Shown in pieces: positions 14,219 through 18,477 of a DNA stretch of 18,477 bases. Each line of letters begins with the position of its first letter. The stretch's first letter is position 1. The DNA lies in NCBI GenBank assembly GCA_041485905.1, contig JBGPKK010000092.1:1-18477 (forward strand), given 5' to 3'. This stretch comes from JAHFUI01 sp041485905. GTDB taxonomy: Bacteria; Acidobacteriota; Vicinamibacteria; Vicinamibacterales; CAVVIG01. A model generated the notes under the pieces. It did no database searches. It was not told where the DNA came from and saw only the letters and a program-made list of their open reading frames with translations. Position numbers and translations under genes: made by a program.

Positions 14219-14994
14219 GCCAGGGCCTCGCTCTGCGCCAGCCAGTCGGTGATCGCGTCGAGGTTCCACTCGGACCAGGGCCGGTGCTCGCCTTCGCGAA
14301 ACAGTGAACGGATGCGGTGGTGCTGCTCGCCGATCGACTTTTCCCCGTCGACGGTGATGAAGTTGAAGACGAGCGCCAGCGATTCGTACTCGCGGATCAC
14401 TTGCGTGATGAACCGCTGATAGCTCTCGACGGGATCATCGACGTTGGTGACGTCCTGGCCCGCCTCGTAGTAATTCGGCGTGCGAATGGCGCCGACACGC
14501 CGTCCGGACGTGCCGGATGAGACGGAAAAATAGAACACCAGATCGGGCCACAGCAGCGGCTGGTACAGCTTCAAGACCCAGTCGAGATCGAGGCCGCGCG
14601 CCACGTCTCTGGCGAGAGCGGTGAATAGAAATCGATCGGCGATGACAAGCTTGTTGGCCCAGAGCGCCGGCAGAATCTGGTGCTCGACCCGATGCCGAAA
14701 ATCAGCCGCATGGAGCAGCGAGAACTCTTCCGGACTGAGAACCCGGACCGATTTGCGGCTCTTGATGAGCGGCTTGATCAGATCCGAGGAGTTCCACTTC
14801 GTCGTCACGACGTCGTGCCCCTGGGACTTCAGCCAGGTCTTGAACAGCTTGCGCTGGGTCGTCTTGCCTGAACCGTCCGGGCCCTCGAAGGCGACGAGCA
14901 GACCGCGACGCTGCGACGGATTCGCGAACCGCTCTCGGACGCGCTGACGGCTGACGCGAAGAAGCGCCGACGGGGGTTGCCTGGTGACAGCCAT
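14215..14994 (-). CDS. Thymidylate-kinase-like P-loop kinase
   Basis: A 259-residue P-loop kinase of the nucleoside/nucleotide kinase fold. The Walker A motif GPDGSGKTTQ is at residues 38-47 within VAFEGPDGSGKTTQ, close to the FEGxDGSGKST of Tmk. HAADFRHRVEHQILPAL and ADRF (119-122, the DR motif) match the Tmk scaffold. It departs from true thymidylate kinase after the first helix, where the EPGG motif that meets dTMP is replaced by TTKWNSSD, and it has about 50 more residues than most bacterial Tmk proteins. The substrate is therefore doubtful, and it may not be the housekeeping Tmk. The ATG at 14994 is chosen because a TATGAT box ends about 10 bp upstream; an in-frame GTG at 15015 is possible. 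It is coupled to the pseudokinase downstream. Confidence 0.82.
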   Translation of the reverse strand: MAVTRQPPSALLRVSRQRVRERFANPSQRRGLLVAFEGPDGSGKTTQRKLFKTWLKSQGHDVVTTKWNSSDLIKPLIKSRKSVRVLSPEEFSLLHAADFRHRVEHQILPALWANKLVIADRFLFTALARDVARGLDLDWVLKLYQPLLWPDLVFYFSVSSGTSGRRVGAIRTPNYYEAGQDVTNVDDPVESYQRFITQVIREYESLALVFNFITVDGEKSIGEQHHRIRSLFREGEHRPWSEWNLDAITDWLAQSEALA

Positions 14995-15003
14995 GGCGGG
15001 CAC

Positions 15004-15009
15004 ATCATA
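15004..15009 (-). promoter_or_regulatory. Candidate -10 box of the kinase pair
   Basis: TATGAT on the minus strand, five of six consensus bases, would start transcription about 3 nt before the ATG at 14994, giving a nearly leaderless message. No good -35 hexamer is at the expected distance, so this is tentative. Confidence 0.3.
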
Positions 15010-15077
15010 ACCCACCGGTGCGGACGGCGGCGCCGGTCTGGCGACTGCTGTTGCCGTAGCCGGGGGTTCGACGGTCC

Positions 15078-15107
15078 TTTACACGCTCGTTCAGCGCGAC
15101 GTAGGAT
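15078..15107 (+). promoter_or_regulatory. Candidate promoter of the lipoprotein-CotH operon
   Basis: TTTACA (15078-15083, five of six -35 bases) and TAGGAT (15102-15107, four of six -10 bases) are separated by 18 bp. Transcription would begin near 15114, which fits a lipoprotein start at 15194 better than one at 15116. Confidence 0.45.
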
Positions 15108-15193
15108 CCCGAAACGTGATCCTCTTTCGAAAGGCGTCCCATGCTGAACAGGGTTCGTTCGATTCCAGTTCGTGCGGCACGCGGCAGGGGTCT

Positions 15194-15697
15194 GTGACGC
15201 CCGGCCCAATCAGTCATCGACGGCAGGCCAGGTTTCACGCGCTCGCGTTGTGGGCGCTGGTGTCATTGGGCGCCTGCGGCGGCTGCAGCGGATCGAGCGG
15301 CTCCACGCCGATGTCGACGACGCCCACACCGGCGGCGTCGGGCTCTGTGAGTCTGACCGGGACGTGGAGCGGGCCCGCGTCCGACTCGTCCGGTCCGGGT
15401 GCGATGGCATGGCAGGTGACCCAGACCGGCACGTCGTTCTCCGGCACCGTGACGATGACCGACACGAGCACGGGCTTTACCGGACGAGGATCGGTTTCGG
15501 GCACGGTGTCGGGCTCGTCGATTCATCTTTCGATCGCCGTGCCGGCTGGCGGGTTCGAGGGCCCCCTGGCGTCCTGCACCGCCACCGTGTCAGGCGACGG
15601 TCAGGCCTCATCGTCCTCTATAACCGGTACGTACTCGGGGTCGAATTCGTGCAGCGGCACGATCACATCAGGACAGCTCACGCTGACCAAACAATGA
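15194..15697 (+). CDS. Small Ser/Thr-rich lipoprotein
   Basis: A 167-residue predicted lipoprotein. Starting at the GTG at 15194 it has a basic n-region (HRRQARFH), a hydrophobic core (ALALWALVSL) and a lipobox LGAC, so it should be lipidated at that cysteine and held on a membrane. The mature part is very rich in serine, threonine and glycine, with alternating patterns such as SLTGTWSGPASDSSG, GTSFSGTVTMTDTSTG, SVSGTVSG and SITGTYSGSNSCSG, suggesting a small beta-barrel or beta-sandwich. Two further cysteines (in LASCTA and NSCSG) could form a disulphide. The frame is open to a GTG at 15116, but that would place the signal peptide too far inside. The stop overlaps the CotH start as ATGA. Comparable small lipoproteins are common in Vicinamibacteria as I recall; their function is unknown. 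Confidence 0.72.
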   Translation: MTPGPISHRRQARFHALALWALVSLGACGGCSGSSGSTPMSTTPTPAASGSVSLTGTWSGPASDSSGPGAMAWQVTQTGTSFSGTVTMTDTSTGFTGRGSVSGTVSGSSIHLSIAVPAGGFEGPLASCTATVSGDGQASSSSITGTYSGSNSCSGTITSGQLTLTKQ

Positions 15698-16968
15698 GAA
15701 AACTTGCTCTCCTGGCGATTCTTCTCGTGCTCGCGACGGGCCTTGTCGTCAGCGGCCAGTCACACCGGCAGGTCCTGGGGATAGCCCCGGCGCCGCCAAC
15801 GTCATTGGCCCACGCGGACGCGTTCTTTGACGATACGGTCCTTCACGAAATCCGATTGGTCATCAATTCGAGGGACTGGCAATCGCTGAAGGATCACTAT
15901 CTGGAGAACACGTACTATCCTTGCGACTTCAGCTGGGGCGATCACACCGTCCGCAACGTCGGCATACGCTCCCGCGGGACGGGAAGCCGCAGCGGCGTCA
16001 AGCCGGGACTGCGAGTGGACTTCGATCGCTACTCGACCGATCAGAAGTTTCTCGGCCTGAAGTCGTTCGTGCTCCGGAACAACACGCAGGACGCGTCGAA
16101 CATGCACGAGCGGCTGAGCATGTTGCTGTTCCGGCGGCTGGGCCTGCTGGCCTCGCGCGAAGCGCACACAAAGCTCTTCATCAACGGCCAGTACGCGGGC
16201 ATCTACACAATCGTCGAGTCGATCGACAAATCATTTCTGACGCGCACGCTCGGCGAGAACGACGGGTACTTGTACAAGTACGATTATCCGGGCGAGGCCC
16301 AGCCCTATTACTTCCAGGATCGGGGGTCGGACCCCAACACCTACGTGCCGCTCCCGTTCAAACCGGAAACCCACGAAACCGATCCGAAGCCCGAATTCAT
16401 TGTGCAGTTGATCCAGGCGATCAACATCGGCGCCGCGTTTCGATCGGCCGTTGCCGACTACCTCGATCTCAAGAATGTTCTTCGTCACGTCGCCGTCGAA
16501 CAGTTTGTCGCCGACAACGACGGGTTTCTGGGCGACTACGGCACCAACAACTTCTACTTTTACCGCTTCCAGGACAAGAAGCTGTTCACGTTCATCGCGT
16601 GGGACAAGAGCAACGCCTTCAACAGCCCGACGTACTCGATCTGGCACAACATCGCCGACCAGCCCAGCTTCCGGCAGAACCAGTTGATGGCCCGCTCGCT
16701 CTCGTTCCGGGATCTGTACGACACCTATCTCGATGCGGTGACAGCGACCATGAGATCGGCCTACGAGGTTCAGAGCGACGGGCGCAGCTGGCTCGAACGT
16801 GAGATCGAGTACGAGTACAAACAGATCCGGGACGCAACCCGGAGCGATCCCGACAAGCCCTTCAGCAACGACGATTTCGAGCGTGCGGTCGTCGACCTCA
16901 ACGCCTTCGCGCGGCAGCGTGGCGATTTCGTCACCAAGGAAGTAACCGCGGCGCGGGCGCAGCCCTAG
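15694..16968 (+). CDS. CotH-family secreted protein kinase
   Basis: A 424-residue CotH (PF08757) protein. Residues 1-21 form a Sec signal (LALLAILLVLATGLVVSG). The CotH core follows: HEIRLVINSRDWQSL, GIRSRGTGSRS with KPGLRVDF, FLGLKSFVLRNNTQDASNMH, AHTKLFINGQYAGIYTIVES, DGYLYKYDY, and FIAWDKSNAF, in which D304 matches the conserved metal-binding aspartate. CotH proteins are atypical kinases; Bacillus CotH phosphorylates serines of the spore-coat proteins CotB and CotG. In a Gram-negative host this one would work in the periplasm or at the surface. It overlaps the lipoprotein gene by ATGA, so the lipoprotein is an obvious candidate partner or substrate, though this is inference. The frame is open upstream, but the start at 15694 alone gives a signal peptide. 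Confidence 0.88.
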   Translation: MRKLALLAILLVLATGLVVSGQSHRQVLGIAPAPPTSLAHADAFFDDTVLHEIRLVINSRDWQSLKDHYLENTYYPCDFSWGDHTVRNVGIRSRGTGSRSGVKPGLRVDFDRYSTDQKFLGLKSFVLRNNTQDASNMHERLSMLLFRRLGLLASREAHTKLFINGQYAGIYTIVESIDKSFLTRTLGENDGYLYKYDYPGEAQPYYFQDRGSDPNTYVPLPFKPETHETDPKPEFIVQLIQAINIGAAFRSAVADYLDLKNVLRHVAVEQFVADNDGFLGDYGTNNFYFYRFQDKKLFTFIAWDKSNAFNSPTYSIWHNIADQPSFRQNQLMARSLSFRDLYDTYLDAVTATMRSAYEVQSDGRSWLEREIEYEYKQIRDATRSDPDKPFSNDDFERAVVDLNAFARQRGDFVTKEVTAARAQP

Positions 16969-16980
16969 CGCACGGCGTCC

Positions 16981-18477
16981 ATGAAGTTCACCCGGCTCGT
17001 CCTGCTGGTGTTCGCGTGTCTCGCGATGGGCCATCCCGTGGCCGCGCAGCGGGTCACTGGCGCCATTGAGGGAACCGCCTCAGGCGACGTGGGCAATGTG
17101 ATGACGGGCGTGGCCATCACCGTCCAGAACCGGGATACCGGGCTTCGGCGCTCCACGGTGACCGATGCAGACGGGCGGTACCTCTTCACCGGCCTGCCCG
17201 TGGAAGGCGAGTACGAGATCCAGGCCGAGCTTTCCGGTTTCCTGACGGTCGCGCGGAAGAAGGTGACGCTCGCTTCCAATCAGACCCTTCTGATCGATTT
17301 CACCCTGAGAGTGGAGGTCAGGGAAACAGTCACCGTGGAAGCCGTCGCGCCTCCAGTCGACCTCGGGCGGTCGACCGTGCAGCAAACGGTGAACGAGCAG
17401 TTGGTGAGGACGCTCCCGCTGCTCGGACGGAATTTCATCTACCTGGCATCGCTGGCGGCCGGGTTCACCGGGAACCCCAGCTTTCCGAGCCCGCAAGGGC
17501 AGGTGTTCTGGGCCAACAACGTGCTCGTGGACGGCGCGAGTCATTTTTCGAAGTGGCGCAGCGCGGCGCGGACGTTCAACTCCGGCTACGGGCTGGAATC
17601 GATCAAGGAAGTCCAGGTGCTCGCGAACCGGTTTTCGGCTGAATTCGGCGAAGCCCTGGCGACCGTCACGAGCGCCGTGACCAAGGCCGGGACCAACGAC
17701 TTTCGCGGCGCCGGACTGTTCTTCGCTCAGGACGATGCGCTCAACGCCACCCCCACGTTCGCCTTCCGGAAACCGCCGTTGAGCTCCCAACAGTTCGGGT
17801 TCACGCTGGGCGGTCCGTTCGTCATGGACCGCACGCACTTTTTTGGGAGCTACGAGGGCAGACGCTCCCGCAACCACAACATCGTGGTCTCGCCGGTTGC
17901 GTTGGGCAGCGCCGCCCCGGACGACGAAGACGAACACCTCGGTTTCTTCAGGGTCGACCACCAGCTCGGCCAGCGCCACCTGGTGACAGGCCGCTACAAC
18001 GGCCAGTTTTTTCGATGGCACAACGAAATCGGCGGCCTGGGCTTGCCTGGGAGCGGAACGAAATTCACGAACGATGTCCACACGATCTTGTTCACCGATA
18101 CGGCAACGTTGTCCAACCGGCTGCTCAACGAGATGCGGTTGCAGGTCGCTCGCTACATCGACACGCGGTTCGATCTGCAGCCAACGGTCTTCGTGTCCCG
18201 TGCCGGCTACTCGACGGAAGGCGGAACGCTGGGGCCGTTCGGATTTGGCGCCGACCCCGAAGATACGTGGGAGGTCGCCGATACCCTGTCCTATTGGAGG
18301 GGGCCCCAGACGCTGAAGCTCGGCGGCGGGTTCAAGCACGTGAGCGATCACAACGCGTTCCTGAACTACGGTCAGGGCGCGTACTTTTTTGCCGGTCCGC
18401 CCGATCGCTTCACGACGCCGTTCCTCTTCATTCAGGGATTCCCGTCCGCCGACGGCACCGCCACAGCCGATCCTCGA
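16981..18477 (+). CDS. TonB-receptor-like outer-membrane protein, 3' end outside window
   Basis: An open frame of 499 codons that runs off the end of the window. Residues 1-23 are a Sec signal (FTRLVLLVFACLAMGHPVAAQ). About residues 25-110 are a carboxypeptidase-regulatory domain with MTGVAITVQNRDTGLRRSTV and DADGRYLFTGLP. A plug domain follows with QTVNEQLVRTLPLLGRNFIY, NNVLVDGAS and SIKEVQVLANRFSAEFGEAL. Then come barrel strands including FGFTLGGPFVMDRTHFFGSY. This is the Oar-like receptor type common in Acidobacteriota, usually about 1000 residues, so roughly half is present. It begins 12 bp after the CotH stop with no good ribosome site, so translation probably depends on coupling with CotH. 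The closeness suggests the lipoprotein, kinase and receptor are expressed together. It is unrelated in detail to the receptor at 6361-8766. Confidence 0.88.
   Translation, partial: MKFTRLVLLVFACLAMGHPVAAQRVTGAIEGTASGDVGNVMTGVAITVQNRDTGLRRSTVTDADGRYLFTGLPVEGEYEIQAELSGFLTVARKKVTLASNQTLLIDFTLRVEVRETVTVEAVAPPVDLGRSTVQQTVNEQLVRTLPLLGRNFIYLASLAAGFTGNPSFPSPQGQVFWANNVLVDGASHFSKWRSAARTFNSGYGLESIKEVQVLANRFSAEFGEALATVTSAVTKAGTNDFRGAGLFFAQDDALNATPTFAFRKPPLSSQQFGFTLGGPFVMDRTHFFGSYEGRRSRNHNIVVSPVALGSAAPDDEDEHLGFFRVDHQLGQRHLVTGRYNGQFFRWHNEIGGLGLPGSGTKFTNDVHTILFTDTATLSNRLLNEMRLQVARYIDTRFDLQPTVFVSRAGYSTEGGTLGPFGFGADPEDTWEVADTLSYWRGPQTLKLGGGFKHVSDHNAFLNYGQGAYFFAGPPDRFTTPFLFIQGFPSADGTATADPR

Noticed and set aside
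15016..15193. Possible cyclic-di-GMP riboswitch before the lipoprotein (TGCCGTAGCCGGGGG at about 15051-15065)
   Set aside because: Only the tail resembles a GEMM element. The conserved central GGGACGCAAAGCC-like core is missing.
17080..18351. A 423-codon minus-strand frame opposite the last receptor
   Set aside because: The plus-strand frame from 16981 has a signal peptide, regulatory domain and plug motifs. The antisense translation has none and is a shadow.

Overview
The window is a high-GC bacterial stretch with dense, mostly short-spaced genes. Several features point to Acidobacteriota, probably class Vicinamibacteria, inferred from gene families rather than from any marker gene: two large outer-membrane receptors that open with a carboxypeptidase-regulatory domain, a DUF1800/DUF1501 pair, a small beta-rich Ser/Thr lipoprotein, and Gram-negative porin and Tat/Sec signals. 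No rRNA, tRNA, CRISPR array, transposase or phage gene was seen.

Layout. (1) 93-2914, plus strand: the conserved DUF1800 + DUF1501 pair, the second with a twin-arginine signal. (2) 2923-3282: a non-coding heptamer-repeat element, then a 5'-truncated, twice-frameshifted remnant of an HD-GYP phosphodiesterase domain. (3) 3299-5290, plus: alpha and beta subunits of a thiamine-diphosphate 2-oxoacid dehydrogenase E1, without E2 or E3. (4) 5322-6236, minus: TIGR01777-type NAD(P)-dependent epimerase. (5) 6361-8766, plus: complete TonB-receptor-like outer-membrane protein. (6) 8803-9948, minus: stand-alone ATPase_2-type AAA+ protein with a palindromic ACGT site cluster at its start codon. (7) 10176-13653, plus: a tightly packed three-gene operon of a STAS-DUF4956 membrane protein, a phospholipase-D-fold protein and an OprP/OprO-like porin. 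(8) 13661-14994, minus: a thymidylate-kinase-fold protein followed, through an ATGA overlap, by a second protein of the same fold that has lost its ATP-binding and catalytic residues. (9) 15194-18477, plus: lipoprotein, CotH-type secreted kinase (ATGA overlap) and a second receptor that runs off the window end.

The most interesting parts are the run from 10176 to 16968, which groups several proteins whose families handle phosphate or phosphoryl transfer (DUF4956, PLD fold, phosphate-porin family, a kinase/pseudokinase pair, CotH), and two intergenic elements at 1551-1635 and 2923-3034. Those two differ in sequence but share one design: arms of degenerate 7-nt repeats facing each other around a spacer. 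The HD-GYP remnant begins right where the second element ends.

All functional calls are from reading the sequence and recalling protein families. No database search was possible.
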